Shown piece after piece: positions 18,318 through 28,000 of a DNA stretch of 55,536 nt. The position numbers and the translations under genes are program-made. A model generated the notes under the pieces. The model was not told where the DNA came from. It was given only the letters and a program-made list of their open reading frames with translations, and did not search any database. How positions within the stretch are numbered: position 1 is the stretch's first letter; each line of letters starts with the position of its first letter. This DNA is from Pseudomonas paracarnis (lineage in GTDB: Bacteria; Pseudomonadota; Gammaproteobacteria; Pseudomonadales; Pseudomonadaceae). Location of the stretch: positions 1 through 55,536 of the forward strand of contig NZ_CAJFCN010000022.1 of NCBI RefSeq assembly GCF_904063055.1, written 5' to 3'.

Positions 18318-18995
18318 ATGAAATTGCTGGTGGTGGAAGATGAGGCGCTGCTGCGTCATCACCTGTTTACCCGCCTTACCGACAGCGGGCATGTGGTCGA
18401 AGCCGTGGCCAATGCCGAAGAAGCCCTGTACCAGACCGGCCAATTCAACCATGACCTGGCGATCATCGACCTTGGCCTGCCCGGCATGGGCGGCCTGGAC
18501 CTGATTCGCCAGTTGCGCACCCAGACCAAGACCTTCCCGATCCTGATCCTCACCGCCCGCGGCAACTGGCAGGACAAGGTTGAAGGCTTGGCGGCCGGGG
18601 CCGACGACTACGTGGTCAAGCCGTTCCAGTTCGAAGAGCTGGAGGCGCGCATGAACGCCTTGCTGCGTCGCTCCAGCGGTTTTACCCAGTCGACTATCGT
18701 TGCCGGGCCGCTGCTGCTGGACCTCAACCGCAAGCAAGCCTCCCTTGACGAGCAACCCCTGGCGCTGACCGCCTACGAGTATCGGATCCTCGAATACTTG
18801 ATGCGTCATCATCAGCAAGTGGTCGCCAAAGACCGTTTGATGGAGCAACTGTACCCGGATGACGACGAGCGCGATCCAAACGTGATCGAAGTGCTGGTCG
18901 GCCGCCTGCGCCGCAAGCTGGAAGGCCCGGCCGGGTTCAAGCCAATCGATACCGTGCGTGGCCTGGGCTACCTGTTCAATGAGCGCTGCCGTTGA
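18318..18995 (+). CDS. phoP: Response regulator PhoP
   Basis: 225 residues: receiver domain with Asp8, phospho-acceptor Asp51 and Lys101, then a winged-helix domain (about 125-222) with LTAYEYRILEYLMRHH. The sequence fits Pseudomonas PhoP closely, for example ARGNWQDKVEGLAAGADDY. It controls the response to low Mg and to cationic peptides, including lipid A modification. ATG 18318 has GGAG seven bases upstream; a GTG four codons earlier is less likely. Overlaps phoQ by four bases. Confidence 0.95.
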   Translation: MKLLVVEDEALLRHHLFTRLTDSGHVVEAVANAEEALYQTGQFNHDLAIIDLGLPGMGGLDLIRQLRTQTKTFPILILTARGNWQDKVEGLAAGADDYVVKPFQFEELEARMNALLRRSSGFTQSTIVAGPLLLDLNRKQASLDEQPLALTAYEYRILEYLMRHHQQVVAKDRLMEQLYPDDDERDPNVIEVLVGRLRRKLEGPAGFKPIDTVRGLGYLFNERCR

Positions 18996-20338
18996 TTCGT
19001 TCGCTACGTGTGCGCCTGATGCTGGCGGCCGCCACCCTGGCCGTGCTGTTTATGCTCGGCTTGTTGCCGGCCATGCAAGGCGCGTTCAGCCTGGCGCTGC
19101 AGGATTCCATCGAACAGCGCCTGGCGTCGGATGTGACCACCCTGATTTCCGCGGCGCGGGTCGACAATAACCGCCTGCTGATGCCGGCGCAGTTGCCCGA
19201 TGAGCGTTTCAACCTCACCGACAGTCGGCTGTTGGGCTATATCTACGACCGTGAAGGCCATCTGGTATGGCGCTCGCGGGCGACCCAGGAAGAAAACATC
19301 AACTACAAACCGCGCTACGACGGGCGCGGCAACGAGTTTGCGCGCATTCGCGAGGCCAATGGCCAGGAATTTTTCGTGTATGACGTCGAGGTCCGGCTGC
19401 TGGGAGGCAAGAGCGCGGCGTTCAGCATTGTCGCCCTGCAGCCGGTACGCGAATACCAACTGACCCTCGAAGGCCTGCGCGAGAACCTCTACCTCGGGTT
19501 CGGCGCGGCCTTGCTGGTGTTGTTGACGCTGTTGTGGCTGGGCCTGACCTGGGGCCTGCAAGCCCTGCGACGCCTGAGCCATGAACTCGACCAGATCGAA
19601 GGTGGCACCCGCGAAAGCCTCAGCGAAGAACACCCCCGCGAACTGCTGCGCCTGACCGGCTCCCTGAACCGCTTGCTGCACAGCGAGCGCGAACAGCGTG
19701 CGCGCTACCGCGACTCCCTCGATGACTTGGCTCACAGCCTGAAAACGCCACTGGCGGTGTTGCAGGGCGTGAGCGAAGACATGGCCCAGCGCCCCGAAGA
19801 ACGTAGCCAGGCGTGGGTGCTGCAATCGCAGATCGAACGCATGAGCCAGCAGATCGGTTACCAGTTGCAGCGTGCCAGCCTGCGTAAAAGTGGCCTGGTG
19901 CGCCACCAGGTCCGCCTGGAACCGGTGGTGCAAAGCCTGTGCGATACATTGGAAAAGGTTTATCGCGACAAGCGGGTCACCGTGACCTTTGATTTGCCGC
20001 AGGCCTGCGAGGTACCCATCGAAAAGGGCGCGTTGCTCGAAATGCTCGGCAACCTGCTGGAAAACGCCTACCGCCTGTGCCTCAAGCAAGTGCGTATCAG
20101 CCTGGTGGAAAACCTCGATGGCATTGAGCTGTGTATCGAAGACGACGGCCCCGGCGTACCACCGGACCAGCGTGCACGGATCCTGCAGCGCGGCGAACGG
20201 CTAGATCGCCAGCACCCGGGGCAGGGGATCGGGCTGGCGGTGGTCAAAGACATCATCGAAAGCTATCACGCGCGGTTGACATTGGGGGATTCAGCGTTGG
20301 GTGGGGCGGCGTTCAGGATTCACTTTCCTGCCTTGTGA
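18992..20338 (+). CDS. phoQ: Sensor histidine kinase PhoQ
   Basis: 448 residues in the inner membrane: membrane segments about 8-28 and 167-188 enclose a periplasmic PAS-like sensor of about 140 residues with acidic stretches; a HAMP-like linker follows; phospho-acceptor His248 lies in LAHSLKTPLAVL, the variant H-box typical of PhoQ; then NLLENAYRLC, EDDGPGVP and GQGIGLAVV of the kinase domain. The start is a TTG that overlaps the phoP stop codon. Confidence 0.94.
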   Translation: MIRSLRVRLMLAAATLAVLFMLGLLPAMQGAFSLALQDSIEQRLASDVTTLISAARVDNNRLLMPAQLPDERFNLTDSRLLGYIYDREGHLVWRSRATQEENINYKPRYDGRGNEFARIREANGQEFFVYDVEVRLLGGKSAAFSIVALQPVREYQLTLEGLRENLYLGFGAALLVLLTLLWLGLTWGLQALRRLSHELDQIEGGTRESLSEEHPRELLRLTGSLNRLLHSEREQRARYRDSLDDLAHSLKTPLAVLQGVSEDMAQRPEERSQAWVLQSQIERMSQQIGYQLQRASLRKSGLVRHQVRLEPVVQSLCDTLEKVYRDKRVTVTFDLPQACEVPIEKGALLEMLGNLLENAYRLCLKQVRISLVENLDGIELCIEDDGPGVPPDQRARILQRGERLDRQHPGQGIGLAVVKDIIESYHARLTLGDSALGGAAFRIHFPAL

Positions 20339-20350
20339 TCTGCACTGGCC

Positions 20351-20445
20351 TCATCGCAGGCAAGCCAGCTCCCACAGTTGATAGGGTTTACAAATTTTGA
20401 TGTGTGAATACATTCAAGTGTGGGAGCTGGCTTGCCTGCGATGAG
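20351..20445. repeat. REP units in outward arrangement
   Basis: ATCGCAGGCAAGCCAGCTCCCAC is followed by an AT-rich stretch of about 45 bases and then GTGGGAGCTGGCTTGCCTGCGAT. It lies between the convergent phoQ and AraC-type genes. Confidence 0.88.
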
Positions 20446-20466
20446 GCCTTCCCAGCCAATACGCCT

Positions 20467-21465
20467 CTAACTCTCCTGCGCTCTGTAGGCCCCCGGCGTC
20501 AGCCCCGTCCACTTCTTGAACGCCCGATGAAACGCCGACGGTTCGGAAAACCCCAACTGCTCGGCGATCTCCTGCAAAGACAAATCCGCCCGCCCCAGGT
20601 GGTAAATGGCGATATCCCGGCGTAGCTCATCCTTCAATGCCTGAAAACTCGTGCCTTCTTCGCGCAGGTGGCGGCGCAGGGTCTGTGGGCTGATGTGCAG
20701 GTGCTGGGCAACGGCTTCCAGGTCTGGCCAGGGCGTGCGGTCGCGGCTCAGCAAGCGACGCAACTGGCTGCTCAGGCTGTCGCCTTCATCCGGCCGCGAC
20801 AGCAAGTCGGCAGGCGAGCGCTGCAAGAAGTGCTTGAGGGTGCGTTCGTCCTGCAACAGCGGCAGGCTCAGGTAGCGGCTGGGAAACACCAGGCTGCTGG
20901 TCGGCGCGCCGAACACCTGGGGGCAGGGGAACAGCAGGTCGTATTCACCGGCATGGGCCGGCATCGGGTAACTGAAGGTGGCCTGCTGCAGCCGGATACG
21001 CTGGCCGATCAACCAACTGCCCAGGCGATGCCAGATCACCAGCAGGCATTCACTGAGGAAGTGGTCCGGGTCCCATAGCTGTGAGTCGTCCAGGCTCAGA
21101 CGCGCCATGTCGCCTTCTTTGGTCAGTTGCCAGCGTGGGCCTTGGGGGAACAGGCTATAAAACAATAAGCCGCGCTCCAGCGCCTTCTCCAGCGTGCGGC
21201 AATGAATCAGCGCATGGCACATCATGGCGAAAGTGCCACGTTTGCTCGGCCCTTCTGCAAACCCCAGGTATTCGTCATCCAACCCCAGCCAGAGCATTTG
21301 CAGCAAGCGGGTAAATTGCTCTGGAGCGATGCGTGCGCGGGGTTCGGTCAGCAGTTCCGGGGTGATGCCCACCTGCTGCAATACCCCCGAGTAGTCAAAA
21401 CCGGCCCGGCGCGCACCGCCGAGGGCCGCTCGGGCGTAATGGCTGGCGATGGTACGTTCACGCAT
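20467..21465 (-). CDS. AraC-family transcriptional regulator
   Basis: 332 residues: an N-terminal Arabinose_bd-type domain (about 15-200) and a C-terminal pair of helix-turn-helix motifs (about 230-328) with PDLEAVAQHLHISPQTLRRHL and LSLQEIAEQLGFSEPSAFHRA. Close in layout to the OruR/ArgR-like group of Pseudomonas regulators. It is divergent from dctA, but dctA has its own sigma-54 control, so its target is not clear. Confidence 0.9.
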   Translation of the reverse strand: MRERTIASHYARAALGGARRAGFDYSGVLQQVGITPELLTEPRARIAPEQFTRLLQMLWLGLDDEYLGFAEGPSKRGTFAMMCHALIHCRTLEKALERGLLFYSLFPQGPRWQLTKEGDMARLSLDDSQLWDPDHFLSECLLVIWHRLGSWLIGQRIRLQQATFSYPMPAHAGEYDLLFPCPQVFGAPTSSLVFPSRYLSLPLLQDERTLKHFLQRSPADLLSRPDEGDSLSSQLRRLLSRDRTPWPDLEAVAQHLHISPQTLRRHLREEGTSFQALKDELRRDIAIYHLGRADLSLQEIAEQLGFSEPSAFHRAFKKWTGLTPGAYRAQES

Positions 21466-21521
21466 GCAAGGGCCTCATCCATGGAGGGGCGGATGGTAGC
21501 CATCACCCGGCGGGGCGACAA

Positions 21522-21576
21522 GGCGGATATCCGCCAAATTGTAGGACGAGACAGGATGAGTGGGCGGAAATCCGCC
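21522..21576 (+). promoter_or_regulatory. Two palindromes, probable enhancer sites for dctA
   Basis: GGCGGATATCCGCC (21522-21535, perfect) and GGCGGAAATCCGCC (21563-21576) are 41 bases apart centre to centre, about four helical turns, and lie roughly 80 to 130 bases upstream of the dctA sigma-54 promoter. This is the usual place for DctD-type activator sites. They could also serve the divergent AraC-type gene. Confidence 0.6.
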
Positions 21577-21652
21577 ACCCTGTTGCATTCTCCGGAGTCG
21601 CCTGTGAACCCCAAGCCCTGATGTCTAAAGGCCTTCAGCGCGTTTAAGCAAA

Positions 21653-21669
21653 GTGGCACGCTGTTTGCG
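21653..21669 (+). promoter_or_regulatory. Sigma-54 promoter of dctA
   Basis: TGGCACG (21654-21660), four bases, TTGC (21665-21668): a perfect core match to the sigma-54 consensus. It predicts a start near 21680 and a leader of about 124 bases. C4-dicarboxylate transport genes are classic RpoN/DctD targets. Confidence 0.85.
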
Positions 21670-21762
21670 ATAAGGATTACAGCGCAGGCTTGCTCCTACA
21701 GGCTTCGCAAACAACAAATCCCTCCAGTGCAGGAGGGTTCGCAATTCAAGTGCCGTGGGCAA

Positions 21763-21778
21763 TGGCGGATATTTGCCA
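21763..21778 (+). promoter_or_regulatory. Third, imperfect copy of the dctA palindrome, in the leader
   Basis: TGGCGGATATTTGCCA shares the GGCGGATAT half with the upstream sites. It lies downstream of the sigma-54 promoter, 26 bases before the dctA start codon. Confidence 0.4.
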
Positions 21779-21803
21779 CACGGGACGATTGAGGAACTTT
21801 GCA

Positions 21804-23135
21804 ATGACGACTCGTCAGCCAATCTACAAATCCCTGTATTTCCAGGTGATCGTTGCAATCGTTATCGGTATCTTGCTCGGCCATTTCTACCCGCAGACCG
21901 GCGTGGCCCTCAAGCCACTGGGTGACGGCTTTATCAAGCTGATCAAAATGGTCATCGCCCCGATCATTTTCTGTACCGTGGTCAGCGGCATCGCCGGCAT
22001 GCAAAGCATGAAGTCGGTGGGCAAGACCGGCGGCTACGCGCTGCTGTACTTCGAAATTGTTTCCACCATCGCCCTGCTGATTGGCCTGGTCGTGGTCAAC
22101 GTGGTGCAGCCGGGCGCCGGCATGCACATCGACGTCGCGACCCTGGATGCTTCCAAAGTGGCGGCCTACGTCACCGCTGGTAAAGACCAGAGCATAGTCG
22201 GCTTTATCCTCAACGTCATCCCGAACACCATCGTCGGCGCCTTCGCCAATGGCGACATCCTGCAAGTGCTGATGTTCTCGGTGATTTTCGGTTTCGCCCT
22301 GCATCGCCTGGGTGCCTACGGCAAGCCCGTGCTGGACTTCATCGATCGCTTCGCCCATGTGATGTTCAACATCATCAACATGATCATGAAGCTCGCGCCA
22401 ATCGGTGCCCTGGGTGCGATGGCATTCACCATTGGCGCCTACGGTGTCGGTTCCCTGGTGCAGTTGGGCCAGTTGATGATCTGCTTCTACATCACCTGCA
22501 TCCTGTTCGTGGTGCTGGTGCTGGGCGCTATCTGCCGCGCTCACGGTTTCAGCGTGTTGAAGCTGATCCGCTACATCCGTGAAGAACTGCTGATCGTACT
22601 GGGCACCTCGTCGTCGGAATCCGCACTGCCGCGTATGCTGATCAAGATGGAACGCCTGGGCGCGAAGAAGTCCGTGGTCGGCCTGGTGATTCCAACCGGT
22701 TACTCCTTCAACCTCGACGGTACTTCGATCTACCTGACCATGGCGGCCGTGTTCATCGCCCAGGCGACCGACACCCACATGGACATCACTCACCAGATCA
22801 CCCTGCTGCTGGTGCTGCTGCTGTCGTCCAAAGGCGCGGCTGGCGTGACCGGTTCGGGCTTCATCGTACTGGCCGCCACCCTGTCGGCTGTCGGCCACTT
22901 GCCGGTTGCCGGCCTGGCGCTGATCCTGGGTATCGACCGCTTCATGTCCGAAGCCCGTGCCCTGACCAACCTGGTGGGTAACGCAGTTGCCACCATCGTT
23001 GTGGCCAAGTGGGTCAAGGAACTGGACACCGACAAGCTGCAAAGCGAACTGGCGTCTGGCGGTACCGGTATTTCCGAAACCCGCGAGCTCGATGACCTGG
23101 GCGTGGCAGAAGGCCCGGCGCCTGTCGTCAAGTAA
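21804..23135 (+). CDS. dctA: C4-dicarboxylate transporter DctA
   Basis: Imports succinate, fumarate and malate with cations. 443 residues with about eight membrane helices and two re-entrant loops of the DAACS family; typical signatures are GTSSSESALPRM, SLNLDGTSIY-like SFNLDGTSIYLTMAAVFIAQA, and RALTNLVGNAVATIVVAKW. ATG 21804 is preceded by GAGGAAC; a longer frame from 21690 would run through the leader and is rejected. Monocistronic: a hairpin follows. Confidence 0.96.
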   Translation: MTTRQPIYKSLYFQVIVAIVIGILLGHFYPQTGVALKPLGDGFIKLIKMVIAPIIFCTVVSGIAGMQSMKSVGKTGGYALLYFEIVSTIALLIGLVVVNVVQPGAGMHIDVATLDASKVAAYVTAGKDQSIVGFILNVIPNTIVGAFANGDILQVLMFSVIFGFALHRLGAYGKPVLDFIDRFAHVMFNIINMIMKLAPIGALGAMAFTIGAYGVGSLVQLGQLMICFYITCILFVVLVLGAICRAHGFSVLKLIRYIREELLIVLGTSSSESALPRMLIKMERLGAKKSVVGLVIPTGYSFNLDGTSIYLTMAAVFIAQATDTHMDITHQITLLLVLLLSSKGAAGVTGSGFIVLAATLSAVGHLPVAGLALILGIDRFMSEARALTNLVGNAVATIVVAKWVKELDTDKLQSELASGGTGISETRELDDLGVAEGPAPVVK

Positions 23136-23171
23136 GTGGCTGCTGGCGTGAACTGACGCCAACGCTATCCG

Positions 23172-23200
23172 CAAACGCCCCGACTGGTTCGGGGCGTTTG
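23172..23200 (+). terminator. Hairpin after dctA
   Basis: CAAACGCCCCGA pairs with TCGGGGCGTTTG. The trailing T-run is weak, so it is a likely but not perfect terminator. Confidence 0.65.
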
Positions 23201-23268
23201 CATTTCTGGCGGGATGCAACGGATATTTTTGGTTTACAGTGAGCGCGACAGTACTTACCGGAGGCCTG

Positions 23269-24255
23269 ATGGACAGTGTGGATCTGAACGTCCTGCGCAG
23301 CGTGCTGCAATGGCGCCGCGCCGGGCAGCGCGTGATGTTGTACAGCGTGGTGCAAACCTGGGGCAGCGCGCCGCGCCCGCCAGGCGCAATGCTGGCCCTG
23401 CGCGGTGATGGTGTGGTGATTGGCTCGGTGTCGGGCGGTTGCATCGAGGATGACTTGATCGCGCGCCTGCAAGACGGCCGCTTGCCTGCTGACGGCCCGC
23501 CCGTGCAGTTGGTGACCTACGGCGTCACTCGCGACGAGGCGGCGCGTTTTGGCCTGCCCTGCGGCGGCACCCTGAGGCTCACCGAGGAGCGCGTGGAGGA
23601 GTGGGGTTGGGTCCAAGCGCTGCTGGCGCGTTGTGAAGATCACCAGATTGTCGCTCGCGAGCTGAACCTGGCCACCGGCGAAGTGATCTTGAGCGCCGCC
23701 AGCAAGACCGACGTGGTGAGCTTCGACGGCGAACGCTTGCGCGCCATCTATGGCCCGCGCTGGCGCCTGCTGTTGATCGGCGCCGGGCAGCTGTCGCGCT
23801 ACGTAGCGGAAATGGCACGCCTGCTGGATTTCGAAGTGCTGATCTGCGACCCCCGCGAAGAGTTCGTCTACGGCTGGGAAGACCAGCATGGCCGCTTTGT
23901 GCCGGGCATGCCCGACGAGGCGGTGTTGAATATTCATACCGATGAACGCACGGCTATTGTGTGCCTGACCCACGATCCACGTCTGGATGACATGGCGTTG
24001 CTGACGGCGCTGAACTCCACGGCGTTCTATATTGGCGCCCTGGGTTCTCGGGTCAATACCCAGAAGCGTCGGGAGAACCTGGCCGCGCTAGGCCTGTCGG
24101 CGGAGGCCATTGCGCGCTTGCACGGGCCGATCGGCCTGCACATCGGCAGCCATACGCCGGCGGAAATTGCGCTGTCGCTGATGGCGGAAATTGTTGCGAT
24201 CAAGAACGGTGTGGCACCGATGCAGAAAAAACCGATGGCAGTGGTGGCCGAGTGA
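23269..24255 (+). CDS. XdhC-family molybdenum cofactor maturation protein
   Basis: XdhC/CoxI proteins bind and sulfurate or insert the molybdenum cofactor of xanthine-dehydrogenase-family enzymes. 328 residues: N-terminal XdhC_CoxI domain with GSVSGGCIEDDL (about 62-73) and LPCGGTL, then a Rossmann-type C-terminal domain with LLIGAGQLSRYVAE (about 165-178). ATG 23269 has GGAGG before it. It overlaps the next gene by four bases. No dehydrogenase subunits are nearby, so its client enzyme lies elsewhere. Confidence 0.92.
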   Translation: MDSVDLNVLRSVLQWRRAGQRVMLYSVVQTWGSAPRPPGAMLALRGDGVVIGSVSGGCIEDDLIARLQDGRLPADGPPVQLVTYGVTRDEAARFGLPCGGTLRLTEERVEEWGWVQALLARCEDHQIVARELNLATGEVILSAASKTDVVSFDGERLRAIYGPRWRLLLIGAGQLSRYVAEMARLLDFEVLICDPREEFVYGWEDQHGRFVPGMPDEAVLNIHTDERTAIVCLTHDPRLDDMALLTALNSTAFYIGALGSRVNTQKRRENLAALGLSAEAIARLHGPIGLHIGSHTPAEIALSLMAEIVAIKNGVAPMQKKPMAVVAE

Positions 24256-24842
24256 CGGTGACGGCGATTGTGCTGGCGGCGGGGCAGGGCAGTCGTTTTC
24301 GTGCTGAAGCTGGAGCTGATCACGACAAATTGCTCGCCGCGTGTGTGGGGCTGGATGGTGTTAGCCGGCCGGTCATCGAGCAGGTGTTGCGCAACTTGCC
24401 TGAGCGTGTTGTAACGCGCTGGCTAGTGACGTCGCCGGAGCGCGGGGAGGTTATCCGCCTGGCAGAGGCTTATGGCTGTCAGGTGGTACTGCTGGATTCG
24501 AGCGGTATGGGCGACAGCATTGCGGCGGCGGTCAAGGCCAGCGGTGCAGCGGATGGGTGGCTGGTGGTGTTGGGGGATATGCCGTTTATTCAGTCATCGA
24601 GTATCGAACGGGTGATTGATGCGCTGGAGGAGGGTGCCATCAGCGTCCCCGTACAGGCGGGGGAATATGGACATCCTGTGGCGTTTGACCGTGCGTTTGG
24701 CCCAGGTTTGCTGGCTTTGGTCGGCGACCGTGGGGCCAGATCGTTGTTTGCGGATGCCGCCTTGAGGGAGGTGCCTGTACTTGATCCTGGAGTCTTGTGG
24801 GATGTAGATACACCCCGGCTATTAAGTTTCAACGCAGGCTGA
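24252..24842 (+). CDS. MobA/MocA-like nucleotidyltransferase
   Basis: 196 residues with the NTP-transferase start VTAIVLAAGQGSRF and LGDMPFI around 108-114. Of the MobA-like family that attaches CMP (MocA) or GMP to molybdopterin. With the upstream xdhC-like gene it points to cytidylylation and loading of a molybdenum hydroxylase. GTG start overlapping the previous stop codon. Confidence 0.88.
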   Translation: MTVTAIVLAAGQGSRFRAEAGADHDKLLAACVGLDGVSRPVIEQVLRNLPERVVTRWLVTSPERGEVIRLAEAYGCQVVLLDSSGMGDSIAAAVKASGAADGWLVVLGDMPFIQSSSIERVIDALEEGAISVPVQAGEYGHPVAFDRAFGPGLLALVGDRGARSLFADAALREVPVLDPGVLWDVDTPRLLSFNAG

Positions 24843-24935
24843 ATGTGGGAGCGGGCTTGCTCGCGAATGCAATACATCAGTCGCCCTATTCACTGACTGA
24901 CACTCCGTATTCGCGAGCAAGCCCGCTCCCACATT
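24843..24935. repeat. REP doublet (REPIN), GGCTTGCTCGCGAA subtype
   Basis: Arms GTGGGAGCGGGCTTGCTCG and CGAGCAAGCCCGCTCCCAC enclose about 55 bases. The same subtype occurs at 50031 and 53201. Confidence 0.92.
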
Positions 24936-24966
24936 TGGGGCGCCACAAGGCTCAAGTTGATCGTCA

Positions 24967-25005
24967 TAAAAAAGCCCCGCCTGATCACTCAGGCGGGGCT
25001 TTTTA
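24967..25005. terminator. Bidirectional intrinsic terminator (mocA-like / rne)
   Basis: AAAAAAGCCCCGCCTGA pairs with TCAGGCGGGGCTTTTT. A and T runs on both sides suit the convergent rne and mocA-like transcripts. Confidence 0.93.
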
Positions 25006-25018
25006 GTGGCTTATGGAA

Positions 25019-28000
25019 TCAGACGAGGGGTTTAGGCTCGTGCTCTGCTTCCTGGGCCTTGTGCTCTACCGCCTGGGCAGCGGCAGCGGCAGCAGCAGCT
25101 TCGGCTTCCTTGCGGCGGCGACGCACTTCACGTGGGTCATTCGGCGCACGGCCGTTTTCGGTGAGGGCGCTTGCAGGCGCAGCTTCAACCACAGGGGCGG
25201 CCACTTCGGCAACCACCGGGGCTTCAACTTCAACCACGGCCGCAGGCTCCACAACCGGCGTCGGCTCAACCACTGGGGCTGGCTCGGCGACGACTTCAGC
25301 AACCGGTGCCGGTGCTTCTTCTACCACTGGGGCAGGCGTTGGCGCTTCAACCGGTGCAGCCGGTTCGGCAGTCCACTGGAAGGCGGTCTGTTCTTCGCGA
25401 ACTTCACGCACAGCCGGGGCAGCTTCTTCGACCGCCGGAGCTTCTACAGCCGCTTCGACTACTGGCTGAGGCTCAACCACTGGAGCCGGTTCAACGGCAA
25501 CCGCTTCAGTTTCTGGCTGTGCGTCGCGAACCGGGGCAACTTCCACTTCCGGAACCACTGGGGCTTCGACAGGGGTTGTGGCTTCAACGACTGGCGCTTC
25601 AACAACCGGCGCTTCAACCGCTGGGGTTTCGGCGGCTGGCGCTTCTACGGCAACAGTGTCTTCGACGGCAGCGGTAGCACGTTCGGCTTGCTCGTGAGCC
25701 TGGGCTTCAGCAGGGGCGCTGATGACCGAACTGGCAACGGCAGCGGTAACGGCCAAGCCGGCAGCCAGTTCGGCGCCTGTTGGCGCGTTGTTGGCAGCTT
25801 CTGCGTTCTCGCCGGTTTCTTCCGAACCTTCGATTACGTTGCCGTTGGCATCACGCTGACGCTCACGACGGTTGCTGCGACGACGCTGGCCGCGGGAGCG
25901 GCGGCGTGGACGATCGCCTTCGGCGTTGTCCTGGCCGTCTTCCTGCAACTGCTCTTCGCCGGTCAGTACTTCTTCTTCGGTGGCAGCAGCGGCTTGCTCG
26001 GCGCGTGGTTGACGCTCTTCACGTGGCGGGCGCGGTTGGCGCTCTTCGCGTGGTGCGCGTTCTTCACGCGGCTGGCGGGCCGGGCGATCTTCGGTGCTAA
26101 CGGCTGCGGCAGCGGCAACGGCAGGTGCCGCGTCCAGAGGCTCGCGCAGTTCACGCACGCGTTCTTCACGCTCGCCACGTGGCTTGCGGTCTTCACGTGG
26201 AGCGCGTGGGGTACGTGGGGCGCGCTCTTCACGCGGTGCACGTTCTTCACGGGCGACGGTCGGGGTTTCTTCGCGGGCTTCGCGAGGCGCACGCTCTTCA
26301 CGTGGTGCGCGTTCTTCACGCGGGGCGCGTTCTTCGCGAGGCTTGCGCTCTTCGTCACGGCGGCCGTTGCGGTTACGGCTCTGCTGGCGACCGTTGCGAC
26401 GCTCTTCGTTGCGCGCCGGGCGCTCGGTGGCAGGTTTTTCAACCACAACCGGGGCAGCAGGCTCTTCCTTGGTGGCGAACAGGCTGACCAGCGACTTCAC
26501 CAGGCCCTTGAACAGGCTTGGCTCAGGCAGGGCGGCCGGCGCGGCAACCGGGGCGGCAGCTTCGGTCGGTACCGGTGCGTTGGCACGGGCCGGTGCAGTC
26601 TTCACCGCGGCTTCCTGGCGAACCAGGGTGCGGGTCGCAGCGGCTGGCTGGACTTCTTCGACTTCGGCGGCAGCCGCGGCGATTTCATAGCTGGACTGCC
26701 CGCTATGGGCTTCCGGGCTGTCGTCACGCAGGCGCTGGACTTCGAAGTGCGGCGTTTCGAGGTGATCGTTCGGCAGGATGACGATACGGGCACGGGTGCG
26801 CAGTTCGATCTTGGTGATCGAGTTGCGTTTTTCATTGAGCAGGAAGGCGGCAACCGGAATCGGCACTTGGGCGCGAACTTCGGCGGTACGGTCTTTCAGG
26901 GCTTCTTCTTCGATCAGGCGCAGGATCGCCAGGGACAGCGATTCAACGTCACGGATGATGCCGGTGCCGTTGCAACGCGGGCAGACGATGCCGCTGCTCT
27001 CGCCCAGGGATGGACGCAGGCGCTGACGGGACATTTCCAGCAGGCCGAAGCGCGAGATGCGGCCGACTTGCACGCGAGCGCGGTCAGCTTCCAGGCACTC
27101 GCGGACTTTCTCTTCCACGGCGCGCTGGTTCTTGGCAGGGGTCATGTCGATGAAGTCGATCACGATCAGGCCGCCGATGTCACGCAGGCGCAGCTGGCGG
27201 GCGATTTCTTCAGCCGCTTCCAGGTTGGTCTGCAGGGCGGTTTCTTCGATGTCGCTGCCTTTGGTCGCACGTGCCGAGTTGATGTCGATGGACACCAGGG
27301 CTTCGGTCGGGTCGATCACGATGGAGCCGCCGGAAGGCAGTTCGACCACGCGCTGGAAGGCGGTCTCGATCTGGCTTTCGATCTGGAAACGGTTGAACAG
27401 CGGCACGCTGTCTTCGTACAGCTTGATCTTGCTGGCGTACTGCGGCATCACCTGGCGGATGAAGGTCAGGGCTTCGTCCTGGGCTTCAACGCTGTCGATC
27501 AGCACTTCGCCGATGTCCTGGCGCAGGTAGTCGCGGATGGCGCGGATGATCACGTTGCTTTCCTGGTAGATCAGGAACGGCGCGGAACGATCCAGGGACG
27601 CTTCTTTGATAGCGGTCCACAGTTGCAGCAGGTAGTCGAGGTCCCACTGCATTTCTTCGCTGCTGCGGCCAAGGCCGGCAGTGCGCACGATCAGGCCCAT
27701 GTCGGCCGGTGCGATCAGGCCGTTCAGCGCTTCACGCAGTTCGTTACGCTCTTCGCCTTCGATGCGACGGGAAATACCGCCGGCACGTGGGTTGTTCGGC
27801 ATCAGCACCAGGTAACGACCGGCGAGGCTGATGAAGGTGGTCAGGGCTGCGCCCTTGTTGCCACGTTCTTCTTTTTCGACCTGGACGATGACTTCCTGGC
27901 CTTCGCTCAGGACGTCCTTGATGTTCACGCGGCCTTCAGGGGCTTTCTTGAAGTATTCGCGGGAGATTTCTTTGAGGGGCAGGAAGCCGTGGCGCTCGGA

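Noticed and set aside
26160..26370. Short DNA repeats in rne as a possible CRISPR array
   Set aside because: They encode in-frame EERAPR repeats, vary in length, and have no unique spacers of constant size.
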